Source of the DNA: Aerococcaceae bacterium NML190073
Lineage (GTDB): Bacteria; Bacillota; Bacilli; Lactobacillales; Aerococcaceae
Direction: 5' to 3'
Length of the DNA stretch: 64,000 bases
NCBI GenBank assembly: GCA_026131555.1
Contig: JAMXJH010000009.1
Location: 1-64,000, forward strand
Below are positions 56,282 to 64,000 of this stretch, one piece after another; the first letter of the stretch is position 1, and the number at the start of each line of letters is the position of its first letter. Below the pieces are notes generated by a model. That model saw nothing but the letters and a program-made list of their open reading frames with translations, was not told the DNA's origin and ran no database searches. Made by a program: the position numbers and the translations under genes.

Positions 56282-57421
56282 ATGTTTTTGACAGAGGAAT
56301 TATTGAAAGAAATTCATGAAAGAGCTGCTGAATACGACCGTTTGAATCAGTTTCCGGTGGAAGATTATGCGGCATTGAAAGAGTTCGGTTACTACAAGGC
56401 GTTCGTGCCGAAAGAATACGGTGGGTTCGGCTTATCTTTGAAGGAAATCGCCCATGAACAAACGCGCTTGGCAATGGCGGCTCCGGCTACCGCACTTGGT
56501 ATCAATATGCACCAAATTATCGTCGGTATGGCAACGCACATGGTCAAGAATGGCAACTTGAAAGGTGAACAAATTTTGCGCGATGCAGCCAATGGCGAAT
56601 TATTGGCGTTCGGCATTTCGGAGCCCGCGAATGACCGCGTCTTGTTCGGTTCGATTTGTGAAGCCAGACCGGATGCGCAAGGCGGCTATCATTTCTATGG
56701 TGCAAAAGTTTTTCTTTCGATGATTAAAGCCTGCACACGTTTAGTTACTTATGCGATGGACACAACAAGCGATGCGCCACAATCTGTGTTTGCGTACTTG
56801 CATAATAATGCTGATACTATTCTGGTAAAAGAAGATTGGGATACACTCGGCATGCGCGCAACACAATCGAATAGCGTCACATTACAAGGCGCGCACGCTG
56901 AGGAGGGGCAAATCTTGGCGAAAGTCGCACCCGGTCCAAGTTTCGATCCGGTTGTGTTTGGAATTTTTGCTTATTTCGAAATTTTGTTGGCGGCAACTTA
57001 TCATGGCATCGGTAAGCGAGCGCTTGAAATCGGTATCGATACAGTTAAAACTCGCCATTCAGCTGTCAACAACACCACTTATTCCAATGACAAAAATATC
57101 CGCTGGCGCATTGCGGAGGCTGCACTTGCCCTAGATGGCATTCAACTCCAAATTGATGCCCTTTCCGACGACGTAGAGAGTAACGCTGATCACGGCATCT
57201 TCTGGATGCCTCGCCTCTCCGCTATCAAAAATCGTGCGGTCGAATCGTCCAAACGTGCCGTTGAAGAAATTGTTCGCGCAAGTGGCGGACACTCTTATTA
57301 TAATGACAGCGAACTTTCCCGCTTATTGCGAGATGTATACGCCGGCTTGTTCCAACCTTCTGATCAAGAATCGCTTCACGACGCTTGGGCAAACATTCTG
57401 CTGGGCGCAATCGAAGCCTAA
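56282..57421 (+). CDS. Acyl-CoA dehydrogenase family protein
   Basis: 379 aa with the family order: helical N-domain (to about 110), beta-domain with the F-G-I-S-E-P and the flavin-binding stretch, and helical C-domain with R-A-V-E-E-I-V-R-A-S-G-G-H. FAD-dependent oxidation of an acyl-CoA or related thioester is expected, but the catalytic base is not evident at the usual Y/E position, and the protein resembles the DszC/SfnB-like branch as much as fatty-acid enzymes. The ATG at 56282 lies 8 bases after AAGGA; 56276 is too close. No other beta-oxidation gene is near. Confidence 0.85.
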   Translation: MFLTEELLKEIHERAAEYDRLNQFPVEDYAALKEFGYYKAFVPKEYGGFGLSLKEIAHEQTRLAMAAPATALGINMHQIIVGMATHMVKNGNLKGEQILRDAANGELLAFGISEPANDRVLFGSICEARPDAQGGYHFYGAKVFLSMIKACTRLVTYAMDTTSDAPQSVFAYLHNNADTILVKEDWDTLGMRATQSNSVTLQGAHAEEGQILAKVAPGPSFDPVVFGIFAYFEILLAATYHGIGKRALEIGIDTVKTRHSAVNNTTYSNDKNIRWRIAEAALALDGIQLQIDALSDDVESNADHGIFWMPRLSAIKNRAVESSKRAVEEIVRASGGHSYYNDSELSRLLRDVYAGLFQPSDQESLHDAWANILLGAIEA

Positions 57422-57437
57422 TTATTACGACAAAACC

Positions 57438-57478
57438 GCCTGAAACTCAAGCTAAACACTTGAATCTCAGGCATTTTT
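57438..57478 (+). terminator. Terminator after acyl-CoA dehydrogenase
   Basis: Imperfect stem (GCCTGA...CTCAAG with CTTGA...TCAGGC, 57438-57472) followed by six T, abutting the stop of the convergent gene. Confidence 0.8.
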
Positions 57479-58578
57479 TAACGCCATATTTTGCCTTCGG
57501 GTTCAATGAACAAACGATTAGTATCCGTGCCGTCTTTACCATCTTCTCGGACAACAACTTGCCAGATCGGATAGTATAGCTTCTCCGTAGAAAAACCGCT
57601 GATTTTCATCGGGACATAAACCAAGTCGATTGCCTCAATATAGAAGGTATGCTCCGACAACCACGTGCCCTCATTACGTTCCAACTCTTTAGTCACCATA
57701 GACAACACTTGTTCTACTTTATCCACCTTGATGATGCCTTCTTCTTTCGGATAAGTCATGACTGGAGTGCCCACAGGCGTAACATTCCACCAATTAAACA
57801 CTTTGAAGCCGTCTTCCGTCAGGACGAATTCCCCTTGCGTGCCACCATCAAAAAAAGTCTCACTTCCTTGTGTGTGCCAATAGACAGGATAATCGCCGAT
57901 TTGTGCTGTAATCTGCCCAAAATAAGCTTCCTTAAAGTCTCCGATATAGCCCTCACCTTTCAGTTTATTAACATTTTGATAATCAATGTAGTCCGCCATT
58001 TCATTCAGCGTGATACTGCGCATATCTAATTGGAATGTCATATAACTTTCTGCAAATACTTGTTGCAGGAAATCTTGAACCTTCCGCTCCACTGCAACAA
58101 ATGACATGAACGGCAATTCCTGATTAGCTAAGTGCGTTGCATCATAACCGATATGGGGGAACAAAATGACATTATTCACTAGACTCGTATACGGATTCTC
58201 GCTCTCCTCTTCCATATAAATATTCCATTTAGGAATTTCTGTAAAGCTCTTATCGTGAGAAACATTCAACCAGTAGCCTGTATCTTTCAATTCATAATGC
58301 TCGGCTTCGATATAAGTCTTCCCCTCACTATGATGCTCTTTCTCCGGTACAAAGATGAGTTCCTTATCGAAATACATCGCTATCCGTTGCAATAATTCTT
58401 CCTTATCCCATTCTCCGATTGAATATATCGGCGCTGCATACAAGTCGATTTCCTTCGTCTTCAATTCCGAATGGATGTACACTCTCTCCGACACTCGTTC
58501 AAATTGCGTTTCCGCATGTATCGCGCTAGGATTCAACAATAACGCTACCGCACTCACTAATAATCTCAAACGTTTCAT
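57478..58578 (-). CDS. Secreted protein of unknown function (366 aa)
   Basis: A signal peptide (M-K-R-L-R-L-L..., cleavage near I-H-A, residue 22) precedes a hydrophilic protein rich in aromatic residues and E/K. There is no lipobox, anchor or repeat. I do not recognise a family; a YcdB/YcdC- or two-component-adjacent sensor-like role cannot be excluded. The ATG at 58578 lies 8 bases after AAAGGAG. It lies 65 bases downstream of the histidine kinase gene on the same strand and may share its transcript. Confidence 0.78.
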   Translation of the reverse strand: MKRLRLLVSAVALLLNPSAIHAETQFERVSERVYIHSELKTKEIDLYAAPIYSIGEWDKEELLQRIAMYFDKELIFVPEKEHHSEGKTYIEAEHYELKDTGYWLNVSHDKSFTEIPKWNIYMEEESENPYTSLVNNVILFPHIGYDATHLANQELPFMSFVAVERKVQDFLQQVFAESYMTFQLDMRSITLNEMADYIDYQNVNKLKGEGYIGDFKEAYFGQITAQIGDYPVYWHTQGSETFFDGGTQGEFVLTEDGFKVFNWWNVTPVGTPVMTYPKEEGIIKVDKVEQVLSMVTKELERNEGTWLSEHTFYIEAIDLVYVPMKISGFSTEKLYYPIWQVVVREDGKDGTDTNRLFIEPEGKIWR

Positions 58579-58643
58579 ATAGTTCACTCCTTTGTTTTTG
58601 ATGCTTTTAGCTTAATCCTTCTTCTACCAAAAAAATATCACGA

Positions 58644-59948
58644 TTACTTAAGTTTATCTTTAATTGACGTAACTGACTTCTCAATTAATAATTGTTGTTG
58701 AACCGTGCCGTTGACGACTTCCGTCAGCAGATGAATGCGTGGATTATGTTGCACCAATTGATATAAATAATATAGACCCCAACCATGTTCTTGCGCTTGT
58801 GACTTCGTCGTATAGCGCAATTGCTCTCCAACACTGCTTACCACACTCGAATTAACGACATGAATATGACGCACTTCTTCCACATCAAATAATGCCACCG
58901 AAATTTCTTTCTGCTCGGATTGAACCGCCGCCTCAATCGCATTGTCCAACAGAATTGCCACCGCACGTACTAACTTGACTTTGTCAAAGGAAATATCCGG
59001 TAAGGATTTCGGAATGTCCAACTGAACTTTCAAACCTTTCGACTGGGCTAATACTAATTTAGAATGCAATAAACTTTTCAATTCCAATGTGGCGATACGC
59101 CCCAATTTACCGAATTCGTAACTTTGATCCAATAATAATTTCTGTGTCGGCGCTACCGTTTCGTAGAAAATATGTGCAACTTCTTCCCAATTAGCCTGAT
59201 CAATGGATAATTGCAGACTATATAAGATGTTCAAATAATCGTGTCGGAACATTGAGACGCTATCATACAAAGCTTCCACATCTTGTGCATATTGCACCAA
59301 TTGTGCGACTGCTTGCGTTTCTAGTCTTTTTTTGGCACGGTAATATGCGAAGAAACTGATAAGCAAGCCTAACACCATGCTGACTATCAGCAACTGATAC
59401 AAAATTAAACGATTGAACGGAATATGCGCCATAATCGCTTTACTGTAACGCAAAGGCGGGAACAAATAGCTTGCTGCAGCCATAAGCAACACACTGGACC
59501 ACAACGGTATCTCTCGATGCCACACATATCGTTTCAATAGCAAATAAACAATCACCATTACTAGCACATCAAATACATTGACCACCATAAGAAACCGTAC
59601 AGGAGAACGTGCAATGTAGTGGGGTAAGAGGAAGTTCAACACTGCGTACCCCGCTTGACTGCCCCACAGATACACGCTGACGAAACATATAGCCTGACTT
59701 AAGGCGTGTTGCCACGGCATGAGCCGATTGTGTATTTGCAAATAGAACCATAGCACCAGCACGCTTCCGATTAAGCGAACGAGAACCCAATCCGTTCCAC
59801 CGACATAATAATGCAACATCGATAATAACATCACACAAAAAACCGTCACTAGCCAATTAACCTTGACAAACCGGAAACGCGCATGCATCATGAGAACTAG
59901 TCCAATCGCCACAAAGACAATATGCATCTGATACAATGTTAGAATCAT
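58644..59948 (-). CDS. Sensor histidine kinase, AgrC/GHKL type
   Basis: 434 aa: six or seven N-terminal helices (1-205), then a dimerisation helix with the phosphoacceptor motif F-R-H-D-Y-L-N (H236) and a GHKL ATPase domain with N box L-D-N-A-I-E-A-A and G-W-G-L-Y-Y-L-Y-Q-L-V. The layout is that of peptide-pheromone receptors such as AgrC and ComD. The ATG at 59948 overlaps the response-regulator stop (ATGA). No peptide or AgrB-type processing gene is visible beside it. Confidence 0.9.
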   Translation of the reverse strand: MILTLYQMHIVFVAIGLVLMMHARFRFVKVNWLVTVFCVMLLSMLHYYVGGTDWVLVRLIGSVLVLWFYLQIHNRLMPWQHALSQAICFVSVYLWGSQAGYAVLNFLLPHYIARSPVRFLMVVNVFDVLVMVIVYLLLKRYVWHREIPLWSSVLLMAAASYLFPPLRYSKAIMAHIPFNRLILYQLLIVSMVLGLLISFFAYYRAKKRLETQAVAQLVQYAQDVEALYDSVSMFRHDYLNILYSLQLSIDQANWEEVAHIFYETVAPTQKLLLDQSYEFGKLGRIATLELKSLLHSKLVLAQSKGLKVQLDIPKSLPDISFDKVKLVRAVAILLDNAIEAAVQSEQKEISVALFDVEEVRHIHVVNSSVVSSVGEQLRYTTKSQAQEHGWGLYYLYQLVQHNPRIHLLTEVVNGTVQQQLLIEKSVTSIKDKLK

Positions 59949-60679
59949 GCGTGCTCCCCTCTTTCTAGCCACGTACAGAACGATTTGTAATAAGTTCGAG
60001 AAACCGGAACCATCGCCCCATTGCGTAGATGAATAACCCGCTGCTTCTTATCTAATTGTTTCACCTGGTCTAAATGAATGACAAATGCTTGATGAACTCG
60101 CATCAAACGCGCATCCTTATCTTCCAATTCATTGAGCGTCCCATAATAATCGACGGTTCGATTATGTGCGACCAAGCGAATGAGATGATTGCCTACCACC
60201 TCAAAGTAGTAAAGTTCCTGCCATCTAACTTTCAAATAACGGTGTTTCGTTTGCAACTCGAAGACATCTATTTCCGCTTGTCGAATATATTCCTCATGCT
60301 TGTGCAAACACTGTGCAATCTGCTCATGGAATATCTGAGGCGCTACATTTTTGTCAATAAAGTTGAGCGCGGCTACCATATACTGATAAGATGTTAAGGC
60401 AAGTTCACTATGCGTTGTAACAAACACAATCAGTCCTTCCTTATCGAATTGACGAATACGTTGCGCTACCTCCAAACCGGCATGACTATCCGCTTTAATT
60501 TGAATGTCGAGAAAATATAAATTCGGTTCCAGTGAAACTTGTGCCGCTGTCAATAAATCAAATCCTCGATAATATGTATGTACTTGCTGTTGAATGCCTT
60601 GCTCTATCAATAATGCTTGAACTTTATCCGTCAAATAACGCGCTTGCATTAACTGATCTTCCAGAATAAAAATTGCCAT
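59945..60679 (-). CDS. LytTR-type response regulator (AgrA/ComE type)
   Basis: 244 aa: a receiver domain with the acid pair E7/D8 and phospho-acceptor D58 (Y-F-L-D-I), T in the V-T-T-H-S region, K near 130, then a LytTR DNA-binding domain (about 145-240) with Y-F-E-V-V-G-N-H and M-R-V-H-Q-A-F-V-I-H-L. LytTR regulators bind direct repeats upstream of targets. First gene of the pair, with its own promoter. Confidence 0.92.
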   Translation of the reverse strand: MAIFILEDQLMQARYLTDKVQALLIEQGIQQQVHTYYRGFDLLTAAQVSLEPNLYFLDIQIKADSHAGLEVAQRIRQFDKEGLIVFVTTHSELALTSYQYMVAALNFIDKNVAPQIFHEQIAQCLHKHEEYIRQAEIDVFELQTKHRYLKVRWQELYYFEVVGNHLIRLVAHNRTVDYYGTLNELEDKDARLMRVHQAFVIHLDQVKQLDKKQRVIHLRNGAMVPVSRTYYKSFCTWLERGEHA

Positions 60680-60719
60680 CCGGACACCTCCCGCTCATGA
60701 TTATCAGTTTGCCAGTCTT

Positions 60720-60748
60720 AGTGTACCCTGTCTAAATAAATAACGCAA
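60720..60748 (-). promoter_or_regulatory. Promoter of the LytTR two-component operon
   Basis: On the minus strand TTGCGT (60743-60748), 17 bases and TACACT (60720-60725), about 40 bases before the start at 60679. Confidence 0.55.
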
Positions 60749-60778
60749 ACAGCATGCTAAACAACGTATTTGACACTA

Positions 60779-60804
60779 CAAAAAAACCAACTTTACAGTT
60801 GGTT
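60779..60804 (-). terminator. Terminator after cstR
   Basis: An 8-bp stem AACCAACT/AGTTGGTT (60785-60804) with a 4-base loop and eight T on the minus strand. Confidence 0.85.
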
Positions 60805-60866
60805 TCCTTAAAATATTCTGCAATTTCCTTCACAACTTTAGATAACCTAGGTTGCTGTTTTATTGA

Positions 60867-61121
60867 TTATTTTCTTACAATCATCTTGATTGCTTGTTCT
60901 ATCTTGGCTTCGCGATCATCGTCATTATCTGTTAGAAGACATCTTTTCAAATTCTCGGCAACAATTACACCTATTAACGTGTCCAAGCTCGAGCGCACAG
61001 CAGTTAATTGCGTAATCACATCAATGCACTCCTTTTTGTCTTCCATCATGCGCAAAACGCCTTGTAATTGCCCGTCTGCTCGTTTCAGTCTGTTCTTGAC
61101 TTTATCGTCGTATATATTCAT
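60867..61121 (-). CDS. cstR: CsoR-family persulfide-sensing repressor CstR
   Basis: 84 aa, all-helical CsoR/DUF156 fold. The two conserved cysteines are C32 (K-K-E-C-I-D-V) and C61 (A-E-N-L-K-R-C). The histidine that ligates copper in CsoR is absent (E-N-L in place of E-N-H-type), the mark of CstR, which forms di- and trisulfide links with persulfides and then releases DNA. Its neighbours are rhodanese, TusA and CoA-disulfide-reductase domains, which agrees. The ATG at 61121 follows GAGAGGA. It is the last gene before a terminator. Confidence 0.92.
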   Translation of the reverse strand: MNIYDDKVKNRLKRADGQLQGVLRMMEDKKECIDVITQLTAVRSSLDTLIGVIVAENLKRCLLTDNDDDREAKIEQAIKMIVRK

Positions 61122-61163
61122 AGATATCCTCTCGTTCCTATACTTAATGTTACTACGAGCACT

Positions 61164-61192
61164 ATTATATCAACAAAGCTTGCTTAAATAAA
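61164..61192 (-). promoter_or_regulatory. cstR promoter
   Basis: On the minus strand TATAAT (61164-61169) with a weak TTTATT -35 17 bases upstream, overlapping the 3' end of the fusion gene. No operator could be recognised. Confidence 0.45.
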
Positions 61193-63627
61193 GAGTTGCA
61201 TATTCGCTTGCTCACTGTCGGCAATGAACGTTGCCACGCCACCATACTCCACAAAGTCAAATAATTCTTCCTTCTCAATTCCCATTAAATCCATGCTCAT
61301 TGTGCATGCTATGAATTTTACACCTAGTTGATGTGCCTGCTCAATCATTTGCGGCAAGGAATCCACATTCTTCTCTTTCATAATGTGCTGAATCATTGCT
61401 CGTCCCGCACCGCCCATATTCATATTAGATAACGGCAACTTATTAGCACCGGATGGCAACATTAAATCGAACATTTTCGCAAGACCTTTTTTCTGAATTT
61501 TTTGTTTTTTCAAAACAGATAAGCCCCAGAATGTGAAAAACAGTGTAACTTTTTTGCCATAGGCTGCTGCGCCAGACGCGATAATCATTGATGCTAGCGC
61601 CTTATCCAAATCGCCGCTAAATACAACCATCGTCATGCCATCTTTAGTATCAATGGAGGGTGCTTGTAGTGTCGCAACAGGGCACGCTGCTCCTTGTCCT
61701 TTCATCAATGTTGCAACTACTTTATCACCGTCGATAGTATTTTCCAGAAGAAGATTTCCTGTGTTGTTAGCCCAGTTTTCAATGTCGGCACTGAATCCAA
61801 AGTCACTTGCTATTACTTTCAACGTCTGCCCTACTTGCATTTGGTCAATATGCTCTTTTACTTTCAGAATCGGCCCTGGACATTGTAAGCCGCAGGCGTC
61901 TAACGTAATTGTTTCGGCGATTGGCTTTTCTGGTGTCATTACATTTTGCGCCTCTTTTTTCGGTGGAGAGTCGATTGTTTTTATTTGATATTTAGCACTC
62001 TTATATGTTCTGTAGCCACCGTCCAAGTTCTTGACTTCAAAGCCCGCTTGACTTAAAACCCTTGCCGCATTATAGCCGCGTTGCCCTACTTGACAGTATA
62101 CATAAATTGGTTGTTCTTTCGGTATTTTTACTAATTGATGACGCAATTGGCTCAGCGGAATATGAACACCGCCCTCAATTTCTCCGGTTGCCAATTCAAA
62201 ATCTTCGCGTATATCTAGGAAATACGCACCGTCTGCAAGCAATTGATCGACTTCGTGCCATTGGAACGTTGCTACTCTACCTTGCATCATGTTGTCAGCT
62301 GTATACCCTAGCATATTAACAGGATCTTTTGCCGATGAATAAGGCGGCGCATATGCCAACTCAATACTTGCCAGTTGATCGGCTTTGGCAGAAAACTTCA
62401 TAGCTGTCGCAATAACATCAATACGTTTTTCAACGCCTTTTGTGCCCACTGCTTGTGCTCCTAATATTTTGCCATCTTTAGCAAATATTAATTTCAATGC
62501 GAGTGGCGCCGCTTCCGGATAATAACCGGCATGCGAATTGGGATGTATATGGATAACATCGTAAGCAATTTGTGCCTGTTTGAGTTGTCGTTCATTATTT
62601 CCGGTACTTGCAACAGTCAATGCAAAAACTTTTGCTACCGCTGTTCCTTGCGTTCCTAAATACTCGGCATCAATTCCGTTTATGACATCCGCTACCAAGC
62701 GTCCTTGGCGATTGGCCGGCCATGCAAGAGGAATATTGGTAGCATCCCCGTAACGCAATCATTGACTTCAATGACATCACCGATTGCATAAATATTCGGA
62801 ATAGATGTTTCCAGTTTGCTGGAAACTTTAATCCCGCCTTTGAACCCTAATTCTAGCCTCGCTTGCTTCGCTAATGTATTCTCAGGCAAGACACCAATGG
62901 ACAGAATAATCATATCTGTCGTTAATTCTTTGCCACTTGATAAAATGAGTTTCTTGCCGGATTGCTCAATGGCTTTCAAACCATCTTCTAGAATAAGGTT
63001 TACTCCGTGCATATTGATGTGAGCATGCAACATTTGCGCCATTTCAAAATCAATATTCGGCATCACTTGAGGTGCCATTTCAACTAAGTTGACCTTTAAT
63101 CCCAGTTCGACAAGATTTTCCATCATTTCTAAGCCGATAAATCCACCGCCGATAACAGTTACCGTTTCAACCTTATTGTCCTTAATAAATGCTTTTATCC
63201 GATCCATATCCGGAATATTTCGCAATGTAAAGAGATTGTGTGCATCCTCCAAGCCTACAATCGGCGGAACAATTGGTTTAGCTCCTGTTGAAATAATCAA
63301 CGCATCATACGTTTCTTCGTACTCTGTACCTTTCTGATGATTCAAAATTTTGACCGATTGTGATTCCGGATAAATTCCCACCACTTCCGAAAAGTTGCGA
63401 ATGTCAATGCCATATTGTTCACTCATTCCTTCGACTGTTTGGAGCAACAAATCTTCCCGATGTTTAATGGTTCCGCCAATATGGTATGGCAAGCCGCAAT
63501 TCGCAAACGAAATATATTCGCCCTTCTCCAGCAAAATAATGTCATCTTCTTCATTCAGTCGGCGCAAGCGGGTTGCAGCTGTCGCTCCTCCGGCAACACC
63601 CCCGATGATAATGATTTTTTTAGGCAT
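61184..63627 (-). pseudogene. CoA-disulfide reductase/rhodanese/TusA/DsrE fusion, broken by a frameshift
   Basis: Two reading frames make one gene. The first (63627 to 62692) starts M-P-K-K-I-I at an ATG overlapping the rhodanese stop (TAATG) and has G-G-V-A-G-G and the redox C44 (F-A-N-C-G-L-P-Y); it runs out of frame at a G-run (62746-62749). The second frame (to 61184) resumes G-D-A-T-N-I-P-L-A and continues through the reductase dimer domain, a rhodanese domain (Y-V-Y-C-Q-V-G-Q-R-G), a TusA domain (C-G-L-Q-C-P-G-P) and a DsrE-like domain. The missing base is one G: GGGG instead of GGGGG restores V-T-G-D. About 814 codons in full. It belongs to persulfide handling with CstR. It could be a sequencing error in the homopolymer, a real loss, or slippage-regulated. 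Confidence 0.85.
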
Positions 63628-63935
63628 TACATACACCCTCTTTCTAGTGGAGCTGTCCAAGCACTTGTGCCACCAACCACGTTGACAACATCATAGCCTT
63701 TGTTTGAGAGATAAGCCGCTGCTTGAACTGAACGCCCACCCGACTGACAAATGATATGATATGTTTTATCCTTACTCAAAGACTCACAACTGCTTTCGAA
63801 ATTGCTCAACGGCATATTAACAGCACCCGGGACATGTCCTTGTGCATATTCCACTTGCTCTCTAACATCAATAAGATTCAGTGTTTTATTGATTATTCGC
63901 TCTTTCAATTGTGCTACGATTTCTGATTTAACCAT
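63627..63935 (-). CDS. Single-domain rhodanese-like sulfurtransferase
   Basis: 102 aa: L-I-D-V-R (about 21-25), G-H-V-P-G-A-V-N-M-P and the active-site loop I-C-Q-S-G-G-R-S with the catalytic cysteine near 63. A second cysteine-rich patch (C50, C101) is present. Its stop overlaps the fusion-gene start as TAATG, and its start overlaps the end of the gene at the window edge, so three or more genes form a tight operon under presumed CstR control. Similar to the rhodanese at 25319-25621. Confidence 0.93.
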   Translation of the reverse strand: MVKSEIVAQLKERIINKTLNLIDVREQVEYAQGHVPGAVNMPLSNFESSCESLSKDKTYHIICQSGGRSVQAAAYLSNKGYDVVNVVGGTSAWTAPLERGCM

Positions 63936-64000
63936 GATTTATCCTCTCCGGGTACACTGTTCGATACAGCGAAAATGCCCCATCCAAATTTTCTACTTTA
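63928..64000 (-). CDS. Partial gene at the right edge, rhodanese-like C-terminus
   Basis: The last 24 codons of a minus-strand gene enter from the right and end at TAA 63928-63930, overlapping the next start by 8 bases. They read V-E-N-L-D-G-A-F-S-L-Y near the beginning, like the end of a rhodanese domain (compare V-K-N-L-D-G-G-Y in the fusion protein here). The rest is outside the window. Confidence 0.6.
   Translation of the reverse strand, partial: KVENLDGAFSLYRTVYPERINHG

Noticed and set aside
61184-62758. Two separate genes instead of one frameshifted fusion
   Set aside because: The second frame starts inside the reductase fold (G-D-A-T-N-I-P-L-A) and has no ribosome site; adding one G joins both perfectly.

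Overview
The window comes from a low-to-moderate GC Gram-positive bacterium of the order Lactobacillales, perhaps an Aerococcaceae- or Carnobacteriaceae-like genus (the family is a guess). The evidence is the conserved block pth-mfd-rqcP-divIC-S1 protein-tilS-hpt-ftsH-hslO-dusB-lysS, the prfB-ftsE-ftsX operon with the programmed frameshift, Veg, PrsA/HIT/YtxH, L-lactate dehydrogenase, water-forming NADH oxidase, consensus sigma-A promoters and AGGAGG ribosome sites. Most genes lie on the minus strand. No insertion sequence, prophage or CRISPR array was seen.

Layout. 1-230: two tandem rRNA-like promoters point out of the left edge, next to a rightward gene of faint ComK resemblance. 1.5-5.5 kb: lipoate ligase, MBL hydrolase, M42 aminopeptidase and a secreted unknown. 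5.6-11.3 kb: a secreted two-domain FMN-binding protein, a secreted C69 dipeptidase with a cre site in its promoter, a polyprenyl diphosphate synthase (DmkB-like) and a long NDH-2 with a membrane tail. These match parts of the flavin-based extracellular electron transfer (EET) locus of Listeria. 11.4-13.5 kb: PrsA, YtxH-like and HIT proteins and tRNA-Arg(CCG), followed by a poorly coding stretch and an AT-rich secreted protein. 14.9-18.9 kb: an ECF-type S component with two fused ABC half-transporters. 19-25.2 kb: ftsX, ftsE, prfB, a 6S RNA gene and an M16C peptidase. 25.3-39.5 kb: the housekeeping block. 39.6-40.1 kb: a zinc-independent S14 paralogue and a 39-residue basic protein behind a Zur-like operator. 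40.2-48.5 kb: ldh, a secreted-protein pseudogene, a TipA-type MerR regulator, veg, tex, a PrpE-like phosphatase, a purine permease and a nicotinamidase-like hydrolase. 48.5-58.6 kb: small membrane and HTH proteins, a PH-domain protein, NADH oxidase, a MacAB-like exporter, an acyl-CoA dehydrogenase and a secreted unknown. 58.6-60.7 kb: an AgrC/AgrA-type two-component system without a visible peptide gene. 60.8-64 kb: a reactive-sulfur module (CstR repressor, CoA-disulfide-reductase/rhodanese/TusA/DsrE fusion broken by one frameshift, single-domain rhodanese, and the end of another rhodanese-like gene).

How it fits together. The cell looks fermentative (LDH, Nox) with an NADH-to-quinone-to-extracellular-flavin route (Ndh2, DmkB, FMN-binding protein) as a second electron sink. 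The other EET components (flavin transferase, EetA/B, DmkA) are not in the window. Metal, redox and catabolite control are suggested by the Zur-like, Rex-like and cre sites, and sulfide/persulfide stress by CstR. The strongest items for follow-up are the unanchored FMN-binding protein within a partial EET locus, the Zur-like S14 operon, the frameshifted sulfur-transfer fusion, the secreted-protein pseudogene behind a consensus promoter, and an 18-bp element shared by two unlinked promoters.
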